Source of the DNA: UBA4719 sp035654835
GTDB lineage: Bacteria; Actinomycetota; Actinomycetes; Actinomycetales; Dermatophilaceae
Assembly: GCA_035654835.1 (NCBI GenBank)
Contig: DASRVZ010000008.1
Coordinates: forward strand, 1 to 38,172
DNA length: 38,172 nt
Direction: 5' to 3'
The notes beneath the pieces were generated by a model, which was not told the origin of the DNA, ran no database searches, and saw only the letters and a program-made list of their open reading frames with translations. A program made the translations under genes and the position numbers. Below are positions 24,066 through 34,699 of the stretch, piece after piece. How positions within the stretch are numbered: the first letter of the stretch is position 1; the number at the start of each line of letters is the position of its first letter.

Positions 24066-25742
24066 TCAGGAGCCCGCGTGGTGCCGGTAGAACTCGGCTT
24101 CGGACGGCGGCAGCGGCGTGGTGCCCAGGATCAGGTCGGCAGCCTTCTCCGCCAGCATCATCACCGGCGCATAGATGTTGCCGTTGGTCACGTATGGCAT
24201 GACCGAGGCGTCCACCACCTTGAGCCCCTCGAGACCATGCACGCCCATGGTCAGCGGGTCGACGACCGACATCTCGTCCACGCCCATCTTCAACGAGCAG
24301 GACGGGTGCAGTGCGGCCTCTGCGTCCTTGGCCACCCAGTCGAGGATCTCCTCGTCGGTCTGCACCGATGCGCCGGGAGATATCTCGCCGTCGTTGAACT
24401 CGTCCATGGCGTGCTGGGTGAGGATGTTGCGGGCAACATGCACGGCCTCGACCCACTCACGGCGATCCTGGTCCGTCGACAGGTAGTTGAACCGCAGGGC
24501 AGGGTGCACCGCGGGGTCCTTGCTGATGATCTTGACCGAACCCCTGACATCGGAGTACATCGGTCCGACATGCACCTGGTACCCCTCCCCGCCACCAGCG
24601 GACGACCCGTCATACCGGACGGCGATGGGCAGGAAGTGGAACATGAGGTTGGGGTACTTCACCGTCTCGTTGCTGCGAACGAAGCCACCGCCCTCGAAGT
24701 GGTTCGTCGCACCCGGCCCCTTGCGCCGGAACAGCCAGTCGGCCCCGATCCAGGGCATGTACCGGTACTTCAGGTACCTCTGCATCGTCACCTTCTGCTT
24801 GCAGGCGTACTGGATGTACACCTCAAGGTGGTCCTGCATATTCTCCCCGACGCCGGGCAGGTCGTGCACCACGTCGATCCCGAGCGCGGACAGCTCCGCG
24901 GCGTTGCCCACTCCCGAGAGCTGAAGCAGCTGTGGGGAGTTGATCGCGCCACCGGACAGAATGACGGTCGTGGCCCTGACCTGCTGGGCGGCGTGCCGTC
25001 CCCGGCGATACTCAACGCCCACCGCTGTCTTGCCCTCGAAGAGCACCCTGGACACCATCGCCCGGGTGACGACCTCGAGGTTGGGACGGTCCATGACCGG
25101 GTGCAGATAGGCCCGGGAAGCGGAGAGCCGGCGCCCCTTGTGGATGTTCCGGTCGAAGCGTGCGAAGCCCTCCTGGCGGTACCCGTTCACGTCGTCGGTG
25201 CGCGGGTAGCCAGCCTGCTCGGCGGCCTTGAAGAACGCCTCGAACAGCGGGTTGGTCGCCGGGCCCCGCTCCAGGACAAGCGGCCCGTCCTTGCCACGGA
25301 ACTCATCGCCGGAGTCGGCGGCCAGGCAGTTCTCCATGCGGTTGAAGTACGGAAGGCAGTGGGCGTAGTCCCAGGTCTCCATGCCCTTGTCGGCACCCCA
25401 GCGCTCAAAGTCCAGCGGGTTGCCCCTCTGGAAGATCATCCCGTTGATCGTGCTTGAGCCACCCAGCACCTTGCCACGGGCATGACCGACCCTGCGGCCG
25501 TTCATGTGCGGCTCGGGCTCAGACTCGTACTTCCAGTCGTAGAAGCGGCTGCCGATCGGGTAGGGCAGTGCCGCCGGCATGTTGGTGAGCGGGTCCCAGT
25601 GCCAGTCGCTGTGCCCCGCCTCGAGGACCAGGACCTTGTTGGTCGGATCCGCGGACAGACGGTTGGCCAGCGCGGAGCCGGCCGAGCCGCCGCCGACGAT
25701 GACGAAGTCGTACGTGGATGTCAGCTTCTCAGTGGTCGTCAT
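24066..25742 (-). CDS. betA: Choline dehydrogenase (GMC oxidoreductase)
   Basis: A 558-residue FAD enzyme of the GMC family that oxidises choline to betaine aldehyde. The FAD motif GGGSAG is at residues 17-22 (DFVIVGGGSAGSALANRL), followed by GKVLGGSSTINGM and the second GMC signature SGGAINSPQLLQLSG. The catalytic His lies in LHPSCSLKMG near the C-terminus, and VTNGNIYAPVMMLAEKAAD closes the FAD site. Length fits BetA. It is the last gene of the operon, one base after the stop of the binding-protein gene, together with betB and a betaine/choline ABC transporter, which makes choline the likely substrate. Confidence 0.92.
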   Translation of the reverse strand: MTTTEKLTSTYDFVIVGGGSAGSALANRLSADPTNKVLVLEAGHSDWHWDPLTNMPAALPYPIGSRFYDWKYESEPEPHMNGRRVGHARGKVLGGSSTINGMIFQRGNPLDFERWGADKGMETWDYAHCLPYFNRMENCLAADSGDEFRGKDGPLVLERGPATNPLFEAFFKAAEQAGYPRTDDVNGYRQEGFARFDRNIHKGRRLSASRAYLHPVMDRPNLEVVTRAMVSRVLFEGKTAVGVEYRRGRHAAQQVRATTVILSGGAINSPQLLQLSGVGNAAELSALGIDVVHDLPGVGENMQDHLEVYIQYACKQKVTMQRYLKYRYMPWIGADWLFRRKGPGATNHFEGGGFVRSNETVKYPNLMFHFLPIAVRYDGSSAGGGEGYQVHVGPMYSDVRGSVKIISKDPAVHPALRFNYLSTDQDRREWVEAVHVARNILTQHAMDEFNDGEISPGASVQTDEEILDWVAKDAEAALHPSCSLKMGVDEMSVVDPLTMGVHGLEGLKVVDASVMPYVTNGNIYAPVMMLAEKAADLILGTTPLPPSEAEFYRHHAGS

Positions 25743-25743
25743 A

Positions 25744-26736
25744 TCAGCTCACGCCGGTTCCGGCGAGCCAGGTCTTGACCTTGTCGGGGTTGGCGTCGAC
25801 CCACTTCTTGGCTGCATCGTTGGCGGACATCTTGTCCACCGCGATGGACTTCGCCACCATGTTCTGGTCCTCGTTGGTCCAGGTGAAGTTCTTGACCAGC
25901 GTGTATGCCGCGCTGCCCGACTCCGCGAACTTGGTGCTGACGATCTTGTTCAGCTTGTACTCCGGGTAGTCGCAGGCCACCTTGGCGGCATCGGCGTCAC
26001 AACCCTCGGTGTACGCGGGCAGGCTGACCTTCTCCAGCGGCACCTCGCTCATGAACCACTGCGGCTCGTAGAAGTAGCCGATCATCGGCTTCTTGTTCTG
26101 CTCGGCCTGGCGGAAGCTCGTGATCAGGGCCGCCTCGGACCCGGAGAAGACCACCTTGTAGTCCAGCTTCAGGTTCTTGACCAGGGCAGCGTCGTTGGTG
26201 ACGAAGCCCGGGTCGCCGTCGAGCAGCTGCCCCTTGGAACCGGACTCGCTGGTCTTGAACAGGGAGGCGTACTTGTTGAGGTTCTTGGAGTCCAGGATGT
26301 CCGGGTGCGCCTTGGCCAGGAAGGGGGGCACGTACCAGCCGATCTTGCCGATGTTGCCGGTCAGTCCTGCCTCCTGGGCGACCTTCTGATCGGTGATGTA
26401 CTTCTTGGCCAGGCTGGCGTGGCCCCAGTTCTCCACGATGGCATCGACCTCACCGGTGGAGAAGCCCTGCCACGAGACCTGCTCGTCGAGGTTCTTCTTC
26501 TTCACGGTGCAGCCGAGCTTGTTCTCGGCGACATAGGCGATCACGGCGGCGTTGGCCTCATAACCCACCCATGCGTTGACGGCCAGGTTGAACTGGCCGC
26601 ACTTGGCGGCGGAGTCACCGCCACCTGCTGCAGCGGTGTCGCCCACCTTGGCTCCGCCACAGGCGCTCAGGGAGAGGGCTGCCGCTGCCAGAACCGCAAT
26701 CGTTCCGGTTGGTTTGGTCACCTTGGTGAGGTTCAT
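25744..26736 (-). CDS. Glycine betaine/choline ABC transporter substrate-binding lipoprotein
   Basis: A 330-residue lipoprotein of the OpuAC/ProX type. The signal peptide ends in the lipobox LSAC with the lipidated Cys26, after which comes a Gly/Ala-rich linker. The body has the betaine-binding pattern: VNAWVGYEANAAVIAYV, SWQGFSTGEVDAIVENWGH and IGYFYEPQWFM, with aromatic residues (Trp, Tyr) suited to hold a quaternary amine. It delivers ligand to the fused permease encoded 90 bases upstream. Whether choline, betaine or both is bound cannot be decided; the presence of betA and betB favours choline. Confidence 0.9.
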   Translation of the reverse strand: MNLTKVTKPTGTIAVLAAAALSLSACGGAKVGDTAAAGGGDSAAKCGQFNLAVNAWVGYEANAAVIAYVAENKLGCTVKKKNLDEQVSWQGFSTGEVDAIVENWGHASLAKKYITDQKVAQEAGLTGNIGKIGWYVPPFLAKAHPDILDSKNLNKYASLFKTSESGSKGQLLDGDPGFVTNDAALVKNLKLDYKVVFSGSEAALITSFRQAEQNKKPMIGYFYEPQWFMSEVPLEKVSLPAYTEGCDADAAKVACDYPEYKLNKIVSTKFAESGSAAYTLVKNFTWTNEDQNMVAKSIAVDKMSANDAAKKWVDANPDKVKTWLAGTGVS

Positions 26737-26827
26737 CGTATTCTGCCTTCTTCCGTTGATCGTGCGTGAATCGTGCGGCGAGCGGTCAGAGTGGCCGCCC
26801 TTGGGTATTGGGTCATCGTGTGGACGC

Positions 26828-28809
26828 TCAGTGGTGCCCGTGGCTGGTGACGTCTGCCTTCCTGGAGGCGGCCTGGGTCACCCGGTCGAGCATGATGCCG
26901 AGCATGACGATGGCCAGTCCTGCGGCAAGGCCCTTGCCGAACTGGCTGTTCTGCCGGAAGCCGGCCACGACGTCATAACCGAGGGCGCCGGCCCCGACCA
27001 GTCCGCCGACCACGACCATCGAGAGCACGTAGATCAACCCCTGGTTGGTGGCCAGCGCGATCGAGCGCATGGACATCGGGAGCTGGACCTTGGTGATGAT
27101 CTGCCACCGGCTGGACCCGGCGGCCGTGGCCGCCTCGATCGTCGTCTCCGACACTCCTGCGATCCCGTCGGCGACGATCTTGATCGTGATGGGGGCCGCG
27201 AAGACGATCGCCGCCACGATGGCGGTGAACCTGCTGGCCGCGAACAGGGCGACGAACGGCACGAGGTAGACGAAGGCCGGCATCGTCTGGGCCGCGTCAA
27301 GGGTGGGCCGGATCACGCGGTCAGCCTTCGGGCTACGACCCATCAGGACGCCGAGGACCAGTCCGAGCGCCATCACCACCACCGTGGCGACCAGGGTCGC
27401 GGCCAGCGTGCTCATGGCGTGCGACCACAGGCCGGTGCCGACGATCACCGCGAGACAGCCGGCTGCGCCGATCGCCGCCCGTCGGCTGCCGATGATCAGG
27501 GCCAGCGCAATGATGACGGCAGAGACCAGCCACCAGGGTGAGTCGGTCAGCAGCTTCTGGAACGGGTTCAGGGCGTTGTAGGTCAGGGTGTCCTTGAGGG
27601 AGTTCGTGGCTCCGCTGAAGTTCAGCTGGACCCAGTCCGAGATCCTTCCGGCCGTCTGGATGATCGGGCTGCCCAGATCCGGCTTGGCGGGGAACTGTGA
27701 GGCCCAGAGGTACGTGGAGGACAGGTAGACGCTGATTGCGGAGATCACGGCCCCTACCACGAGCGCCGGGCGGCGAAGCTTGTTGGCGCGACCCCCCGGG
27801 TTGCGGCGGGCCAGCTCGGTGCGGACGCTGGCGGCGGTGGTGACGCGGTCGAGCACGATGGCCATGATCACGATCGAGAGGCCGGCGTTGAAGGCCGTTC
27901 CGACATCCAGGGACTGCAGCGCTCTCAGGACTACGCGGCCCAGCCCCGGCGCGTCGATCAGCGCCGCGATGGTGACCATCGACAGCGCGGCCATGATGGT
28001 CTGGTTGATCCCGATGACGATCGTGCGCTTGGCCATCGGGAGCATGACCTTGGTCAGTAGCTGGAAACGTGTGGACCCCATGGAGTCAGCCGCCTCGAGC
28101 GTCTCGGCGGGTACTCCGCGGATGCCGTGCGCGGTGATCCGGATGACCGGTGGCGCTGCGTAGATGAGGGTGGCGATGGCCGCGGAGGCCGGACCGATCA
28201 GGAAGACCAGGGTCAGTGGTGCGAGGTAGACGAAGGTGGGCATCGTCTGCATGAAGTCCAGGAAGGGGGTCATGAACGAGTTGAACCGGTCCGAGAGCCC
28301 GGCCCAGATGCCCAGCGGGATCCCGACCAGCAGTGACAACATCACCGCCGTCGCGGTCAGGGCCAGGGTCTCCATGCTCTCGCTCCACAGCCCCTGCATG
28401 CCCAGAACGGTCAGCCCGGCCGTAGCCAGGACGGCCACCTTGAGATTGCCGAAGGCCCATGCCGCGAAGGCCGCCAGCACCACCACTCCGAACCAGCCGA
28501 TGAGGGGAACCCCGCGCCCCAACGCGGGCTGGGCGATGAGGTGCTGCATGAAGGTCGCGATGACGTCGATGACCCCGCGGATCGGGTCGAAGAAGTAGAG
28601 GAACAGCGGGTTGGTGCTGCGCCCCGCGCCTACCGCGTCGTTGAGGTGGTTGAGCTGTGTCTGGATGGGGGTGAGCTCGGCTTGTGCCAGGGCCAGCGTG
28701 TCGCGGCCTCGCAAAGCCGCGAAGCCGACCAGCCAGGCGAGGACCACCAGCACGGCGGCGCCCCAGCGCGGGAGTCGGACCCTGGCTATATTGCTTGTGA
28801 TGGAGGTCA

Positions 28810-28810
<1 letters not shown>
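26828..28810 (-). CDS. Fused double permease of the betaine/choline ABC transporter
   Basis: A 660-residue membrane protein made of two copies of the binding-protein-dependent permease domain. The first copy (about 100-345) contains FLDFMQTMPTFVYLAPL and the coupling-helix region ETLEAADSMGSTRFQLLTKVMLP; the second (about 370-655) contains LDAAQTMPAFVYLVPF and TTIEAATAAGSSRWQIITKVQLP. The repeat is obvious by eye. Most OpuAB/ProW permeases have one such domain and work as homodimers, so this chain would form the whole channel alone. The start overlaps the ATPase stop (TGATG). Confidence 0.92.
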
Positions 28811-29918
<1,108 letters not shown>

Positions 29919-29922
<4 letters not shown>

Positions 29923-31457
29923 GGTGACTTCTCCTCGGTTGTCGGCAGTGGGGCCTGGCGCGATGGTGCCTCGCCGAACCAGTGCTGCGCTTCGGGGCGG
30001 ATGTTCTGCCAGATGTGCTTGGTCTCGCGGTACTCGGCAAGCCCGGCCTGTCCGAGCTCGCGACCGACACCTGACTGTTTGAAGCCGCCCCATTCGGCCT
30101 GTGGCACGTAGGGGTGGTAGTCGTTGATCCAGATCGTGCCGTGCCGCAGCCGGCCGGCGACCCGCTGGGCCTTGCCGGCGTCCTTGGTCCAGACGGCACC
30201 GGCCAGGCCGTACATCGTGTCGTTGGCGATGCGCACCGCGTCGTCCTCGTCGGTGAAGCGCTCGACGGTCAGGACCGGTCCGAAGGACTCGTCCTGGACG
30301 ACCTTCATGCTGGTGTGGCAGTCGTCGAGCACCGTCGGCCGGAAGAAGAAGCCGTCGGCCAAGGCGCCCTCCTGAGCCCTGACACCACCGCATCGCAGCA
30401 CGGCGCCCTCGGCCAGTCCGTCCTGCACGTAGCGGGTGACCTTTGCCAGGTGCGTTGCCGAGATGAGCGTGCCGGTCTCGGTGAAGTCATCGAAGGGACC
30501 GCCGAGGCGGATGAGGTCGGCGCGACGGACGACCTCGTCGACGAACCGATCGTGCAGCTCGTCCTCGACGATCAGTCGCGCGCCGGCCGAGCAGACCTGC
30601 CCGGAGTGCAGGAAGACCGCGGCGAGGGCGAGGTCGACGGCCGCCTCGAAGTCCGCGTCGGCAAAGATGATGTTGGGGTTCTTGCCACCCAGCTCCAGGG
30701 CGACCCGCTTGACGCTCTGGGCGGCCGCGGCCATCACGGTGCGTCCGGTGGTCAGGCCGCCGGTGAACGAGACCAGGTCGACGTCCGGGTGTTCGGTCAG
30801 CACCGAGCCGACCTCTGCGCCCGCGCCCAGCACCAGGTTCGCGACGCCGGCGGGCAGTCCGGCCTCATCGAGCAGGTCCATCAGCATGACGGCGGTGGAG
30901 GGCGTGAGCTCGCTGGGCTTCAGGACGAAGGTGTTGCCGGCCAGCAACGCCGGGGCCACCTTCCAGGAGGTCTGCATCAGCGGGTAGTTCCAGGGCGTGA
31001 TCAGGGCGCAGACCCCGACCGGCTCGTGGACCACGGTGCTGATCGCGTCCTCGCGGCCGGTGTCGATCACCCGGCCGGCGTCCGTGCCGGCGATTCCGCC
31101 GTAGTAGCGGAAGCAGCTGACGACCTCGTCGATGTCGTACTCGGCCTCGAGCAGGCGCTTGCCCGTGTCCAGGGACTCGGCGCGGGCCAGGGCGGCCTTG
31201 TCGCGCACCATCAGGTCTGCGGCGCGCAGGACCAGGGCACCTCTGTCGCGCTCGGGAGTCCGCGGCCAGTCCCCCTGGTCGAAGGCCTTTCGTGCCGCCT
31301 GAATCGCTTTGATCGCGTCCGGACGGGTCCCCTCGGAGACCGTTGCCACCAGCGTTCCGTCGGCCGGGCATCGGATCTCTCTCTGACCGCCCGCCTCGGC
31401 GCTGAGCCACTGACCATCTACATACAGATTTGAGGGAATGTTGTGCCTTTCACTCAT
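29919..31457 (-). CDS. betB: Betaine aldehyde dehydrogenase
   Basis: A 512-residue NAD(P)-dependent aldehyde dehydrogenase that oxidises betaine aldehyde to glycine betaine. Catalytic residues are Asn157 (TPWNYPL), Glu255 (LELGGKNP) and Cys289 (SGQVCSAGARL). The order of motifs and the FRYYGG segment are typical of BetB-like ALDHs. The start at 31457 begins at MSERHNIPSN; a longer frame from 31523 adds 22 residues without family character. It is the first gene of the betB-ATPase-permease-binding protein-betA operon. Upstream, 260 bases separate it from a divergent gene and should hold the operon promoter; no BetI repressor gene is in the window. Confidence 0.9.
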
Positions 31458-31718
31458 GAATTGGGCGATATCGAGGATCGCTGATTGCTCGTGGCGCAAC
31501 CGATTTCCTGCGGGCACCAACACATTGGGGTGGCCTTGGGGGATCGCGACGCAACCAACTCAAGGCCGCGCGTCCCCGTGCACCCGGGCAACTAAGTCGT
31601 CAACATTACCATCTTGCGCCCACTACCTTGACCTAAGTAGAGCAGACGGCTCTCCTGCCGGTGAGACCTGCCCGCGCACGAGACCACGCTGAAAGCCCTG
31701 CCACCTTCCCGGCCGTGG

Positions 31719-32174
31719 ATGGTCGCACCCTTCTGGGCCGACGTGGAGCTGCCTGCCGACTTCCCGGCGGATCGCACCCTGGCTGTCGTGGCATTTCAGC
31801 GGGGCCAGCAGTCCCGGGTAGATCGCTGGATCGAACACGCGGTCGCGGCTGGGGTGCCGCCGACAACACGAGGTGCAAGGGGACCTATCCCGGCCGCCGT
31901 CGTCGAGGTCCCCGTCCTGTCGACTCAGTGGCGGCCGGTGCGGCGCTTCATCGACGGCGGGATGACAGCTGGTATCGGTGACCCCGACGTGCTGGCCCGC
32001 ACCATCACGGTCTACACCGACGTAGCCGCCTTTCAGCGGTTCCTGGCCATCCCGAGCAGTAACGATGTGCATGCGCTGGTCGTCGACCGCGACGGCACCA
32101 TCCTGGCCCGCGGTTGCGGCGACCCCGACGACGAGTCCTGGGCGGCCATCGTGGCCGGCCTCCTTGTCGACTAG
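31719..32174 (+). CDS. Putative thioredoxin-fold protein (ATP10/peroxiredoxin-like)
   Basis: A 151-residue soluble protein. The part YTDVAAFQRFL...DVHALVVDRDGTILARGCGDPDDESWAAI follows the late beta-strands of the thioredoxin fold as seen in ATP10-like and AhpC-like proteins, with the earlier TLAVVAFQRG matching a first core strand. No CxxC or peroxidatic Cys is visible, so redox activity is doubtful. The start at 31719 lacks a good ribosome binding site and is not certain. It converges on the heliorhodopsin gene with 32 bases between. The fold call is by pattern only. Confidence 0.5.
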   Translation: MVAPFWADVELPADFPADRTLAVVAFQRGQQSRVDRWIEHAVAAGVPPTTRGARGPIPAAVVEVPVLSTQWRPVRRFIDGGMTAGIGDPDVLARTITVYTDVAAFQRFLAIPSSNDVHALVVDRDGTILARGCGDPDDESWAAIVAGLLVD

Positions 32175-32206
32175 CTTCACCGACCGAGTGGACTGACTTC
32201 ACCGAC

Positions 32207-32989
32207 TCAGCCCGCCAATGATCCGCCGAAGATCTGCCAGGCGAGCAGGGACTTCGCCACGAGACTGAGCACCAGATAGGTCTTCTCGCCGTAGGCGTAG
32301 TCGGTCCACTTGCCGATCCCGCGGTACTGGAGCCATTGGTTGAGCCCGAAGCTGAAGAAGAGGATGACCTGGGTGACGACGATTCCGTACACGAAGCCGG
32401 GAACGGTCGCGGACCCGAAGATGTTGAACGCGATCGAGACCCACGGGGCGAGACCGACGATCGTGCCGAACCAGAAGGGAAGCATCGTGGTCGTCGTGCG
32501 CCCCGGCGGGTTCATCAGCTCCTGGACCCAGCCGAAGAGGATCATCCCGACGTTGGCGCCGATGATCGCGATGACGGCGTTGATGCTCGTGATACCTGAG
32601 TAGAAGCTGATGAGGATGATCATCAGGGTTGCGCTCACCGAGTACTCGACCCACCGGAACCGATTGATCCCTCGTCTCAGGTCACGCTCGTACGTGCTGC
32701 GATACACGGTGGCGGTCAGCAGATGATCGAGCGCTGCCAGTGCGAGGAATACAGCAACCGCCCATCCGATCCGCACATCGAAGACTGCGTCCGGGGCCGG
32801 GACGGCGGTTCCAGGCGGTCCCTCAGGGATAGACGAGGTCACGGTGATCGCAAAGCTGCCCGCGAGCACGAGGATCACCACCGCCTGGACAAGGTGCAAC
32901 AACGTCAGGCCAAGATTCCATGACCGCAGACCGGCAAGGCGCTGGGCGGTGACGCCGGTGGCCACCCGCAGGGTGTCGTTCCTGTTCAT
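32207..32989 (-). CDS. Heliorhodopsin
   Basis: A 260-residue seven-helix retinal protein. The last helix carries YLVLSLVAKSLLAWQIF with the Schiff-base Lys246. The third helix has RWVEYSVSATLMI with Glu115 as the counterion equivalent. The N-terminus has LRSWNLGLTLLHLVQAV, which with the long polar loop after the first helix fits heliorhodopsin rather than type-1 pump rhodopsins. Heliorhodopsins sit inverted in the membrane, have a slow photocycle and no established ion pumping. The ATG at 32989 has GGGAG six bases upstream; an in-frame ATG at 33022 is less likely. It follows folE by 99 bases on the same strand. No carotenoid-cleaving retinal synthase is in the window, so retinal must be made elsewhere or taken up. 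Confidence 0.95.
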   Translation of the reverse strand: MNRNDTLRVATGVTAQRLAGLRSWNLGLTLLHLVQAVVILVLAGSFAITVTSSIPEGPPGTAVPAPDAVFDVRIGWAVAVFLALAALDHLLTATVYRSTYERDLRRGINRFRWVEYSVSATLMIILISFYSGITSINAVIAIIGANVGMILFGWVQELMNPPGRTTTTMLPFWFGTIVGLAPWVSIAFNIFGSATVPGFVYGIVVTQVILFFSFGLNQWLQYRGIGKWTDYAYGEKTYLVLSLVAKSLLAWQIFGGSLAG

Positions 32990-33003
32990 GACGCTCCCCT
33001 CGT

Positions 33004-33021
33004 TGCCACCGCTTGGCGGCA
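33004..33021. promoter_or_regulatory. Inverted repeat before the heliorhodopsin ribosome binding site
   Basis: TGCCACC and GGCGGCA flank four bases (GCTT) and match at six of seven positions. The repeat lies 15-32 bases upstream of the heliorhodopsin start, between it and folE. It could be an operator or an RNA hairpin in the leader. Confidence 0.4.
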
Positions 33022-33088
33022 TATGACGCGGACACCTATAGGAGCCAAGCGGCCAGCTGGGCTTGGGCGGCCTGACCTGGCACGCCGC

Positions 33089-33730
33089 TCAGACATCGCG
33101 AGCCAGCATGAAGAACTCCTGCCGCGAGCGCGCGTCCTCGCGCAGTACACCGTGGACAGAGGAGGTTATGGTCCGCGAGCCCCTGGCCTGGACCCCGCGC
33201 ATGGACATGCACATGTGCTCAGCCTCGATCACGACGCCGACTCCCTTCGGGGCGAGGTGCTCCTTCAGCCACGTCGCGACCTGGACGGTGAGCCGTTCTT
33301 GAACCTGGAGGTCGCGGGCGAACAGTTCGACGACGCGGGCCAGCTTGGACAGGCCGAGAATCCGTTTGCCCGGCAGGTAGCCAACGTGGGCTACCCCGGA
33401 GAACGGCAGCATGTGGTGCTCGCACAGGGACTGCACTGGGATGTTCTTGGCCAGCACAAGCTCGTCATAGTCCTCGTCGTTGGGGAAGGTCGTGAGGTCG
33501 AACTCACGTGGCGTGAGCATCTCGGTGAGCGACTCCGCCACCCGGCGGGGGGTATCCGCGAGGTGCGGCGAGGAGGGGTCACGGCCAAGGGCCAGAAGAA
33601 GGTCGCGCACCGCCCGTTCAGCGCCTGGCAGGTTGACTTCTTGGCGGCCATGCACAACGCGCAGACGCCGACCTCCATCCGATCCGCCGATCGGTACCGC
33701 GACCTCATGCTCGAGTTCGGCAGTGCTCAT
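33089..33730 (-). CDS. folE: GTP cyclohydrolase I
   Basis: A 213-residue enzyme that converts GTP to dihydroneopterin triphosphate, first step of tetrahydrofolate and tetrahydropterin synthesis. Zinc ligands are Cys103, His106 and Cys174 (SLCEHHMLPFSG; EHMCMSMRGV), with the active-site His105 and the SKLARVVELFARDLQVQERLT helix region also present. Length matches the bacterial family. No other folate genes are adjacent, so this may be a second, dedicated copy. It precedes heliorhodopsin in the same direction. Confidence 0.93.
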   Translation of the reverse strand: MSTAELEHEVAVPIGGSDGGRRLRVVHGRQEVNLPGAERAVRDLLLALGRDPSSPHLADTPRRVAESLTEMLTPREFDLTTFPNDEDYDELVLAKNIPVQSLCEHHMLPFSGVAHVGYLPGKRILGLSKLARVVELFARDLQVQERLTVQVATWLKEHLAPKGVGVVIEAEHMCMSMRGVQARGSRTITSSVHGVLREDARSRQEFFMLARDV

Positions 33731-33748
33731 GGCCCGTCCCTTCTGAGA

Positions 33749-33781
33749 AATGTTCGTCCAATGTCTGTCGAATGTCCGTCG
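33749..33781. repeat. Three tandem 11-base units between folE and the TPR gene
   Basis: AATGTTCGTCC, AATGTCTGTCG and AATGTCCGTCG stand side by side without gaps, just upstream of folE (start 33730) on the divergent side. A period near one helical turn would align three protein-binding sites on one face, so this may be an operator for folE and the heliorhodopsin gene or for the TPR gene. Confidence 0.6.
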
Positions 33782-33843
33782 AATCTAGTTATCCATCAAC
33801 ACCCTCGGGTGGGATCGATATTCCCGCCGAGCTGATTGGTACT

Positions 33844-34254
33844 GTGAGCCGCGTGGAAGCGGACGCCTACGACCTGTACCGCTCCGCCCAGCGCTTGCTC
33901 GAGGAGCGAGAGGCGCCGGCTGCCGTGCCACTGCTCGAGCGGGCAGCTCGTCAGTTGCCGGATGAGCGCGCGATACTGCGCCTGCTGGCCCTTGCGCTCT
34001 ATGCCTCGGCGTCCCTCACCGCAGCGGAGCCCCTCCTGCGGCGCCTAGTCGATGCCGACCCGCTCGATGCGGATTCGCTCCACATGCTCGGGAAGACCCT
34101 TGAGCTGACCGACCGACCAGAGCAGGCGCAGCAGTATTACGCCCTGGCCGGACAGCTCACCCCTGCGTACGCGGTGAGCTGCCAGGCGTGGGGCGGGAAG
34201 CGGGTCCCGGCTGACGCGACCTGTGCGATGGCGCCAATGACGTCGGCCGGCTGA
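33844..34254 (+). CDS. Tetratricopeptide-repeat protein
   Basis: A protein of 136 residues from the GTG at 33844 (160 from an ATG at 33772). Two to three TPR units are visible: AYDLYRSAQRLLEEREAPAAVPLLERAARQ, AILRLLALALYASASLTAAEPLLRRLVDADP and SLHMLGKTLELTDRPEQAQQYYALAGQL in pattern. Such modules mediate protein contacts. The Cys-containing tail is short and of no known class. The later start is preferred because it leaves space for a divergent promoter with folE and because the residues before it lack TPR character. Confidence 0.65.
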   Translation: MSRVEADAYDLYRSAQRLLEEREAPAAVPLLERAARQLPDERAILRLLALALYASASLTAAEPLLRRLVDADPLDADSLHMLGKTLELTDRPEQAQQYYALAGQLTPAYAVSCQAWGGKRVPADATCAMAPMTSAG

Positions 34255-34350
34255 TATCTGCAATGTCCACCCAGCCCAGACTGTCAACGACGTCATCCAT
34301 CGCTGCGTCCACGCGTGCGCTGTCCGCAACAACAGCACAGGAGGCTCACC

Positions 34351-34626
34351 ATGCGCAGCCAGGCACGTCATACGGTCATCACGATGGCACTATCCGTGCT
34401 CGCGGCCCTTGCCGGGTTCGTCGTCGCGGTCATCGTCATCCTGAACCTGCACATCCTCGTGGGCCTCGAGGATGGCTACGCCGCCAGCCCAGCTGACGTC
34501 TTAGCGTGGTCGGTCCTCCTTGGAGTGGTCGACATCGCGCTGCTGGTCGCCGGCCCGGTGCTCGGGATCGTCGCCGCGTCGAGGTTTCGCAGCCGGGACA
34601 GCCGAGGCACCGACCGGACACGGTAA
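34351..34626 (+). CDS. Small two-helix membrane protein
   Basis: A 91-residue protein with two strong hydrophobic segments (about 8-34 and 53-76), a short basic N-terminus (MRSQARHT) and an Arg/Ser-rich tail (RFRSRDSRGTDRTR). The start at 34351 follows a perfect AGGAGG at 34339-34344. I do not recognise the family. It follows the TPR gene by about 100 bases on the same strand. Confidence 0.6.
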   Translation: MRSQARHTVITMALSVLAALAGFVVAVIVILNLHILVGLEDGYAASPADVLAWSVLLGVVDIALLVAGPVLGIVAASRFRSRDSRGTDRTR

Positions 34627-34699
34627 GAGGCGTATTACTCAAGCAGCCCAGCAACCATCCGGAAGAACGACGTGGGTGATGTACGCGCGACTGACGGCG

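Noticed and set aside
23958..25457. A 499-codon open frame on the plus strand opposite betA
   Set aside because: It lies entirely or mostly antisense to a gene with full family motifs. Its residue pattern is that of a GC-rich shadow frame with no recognisable domain.
31458..31718. A promoter or BetI-type operator before betB
   Set aside because: Promoter-like hexamers can be found but none with convincing spacing, and no clear palindrome of operator type was seen, so no site is claimed.
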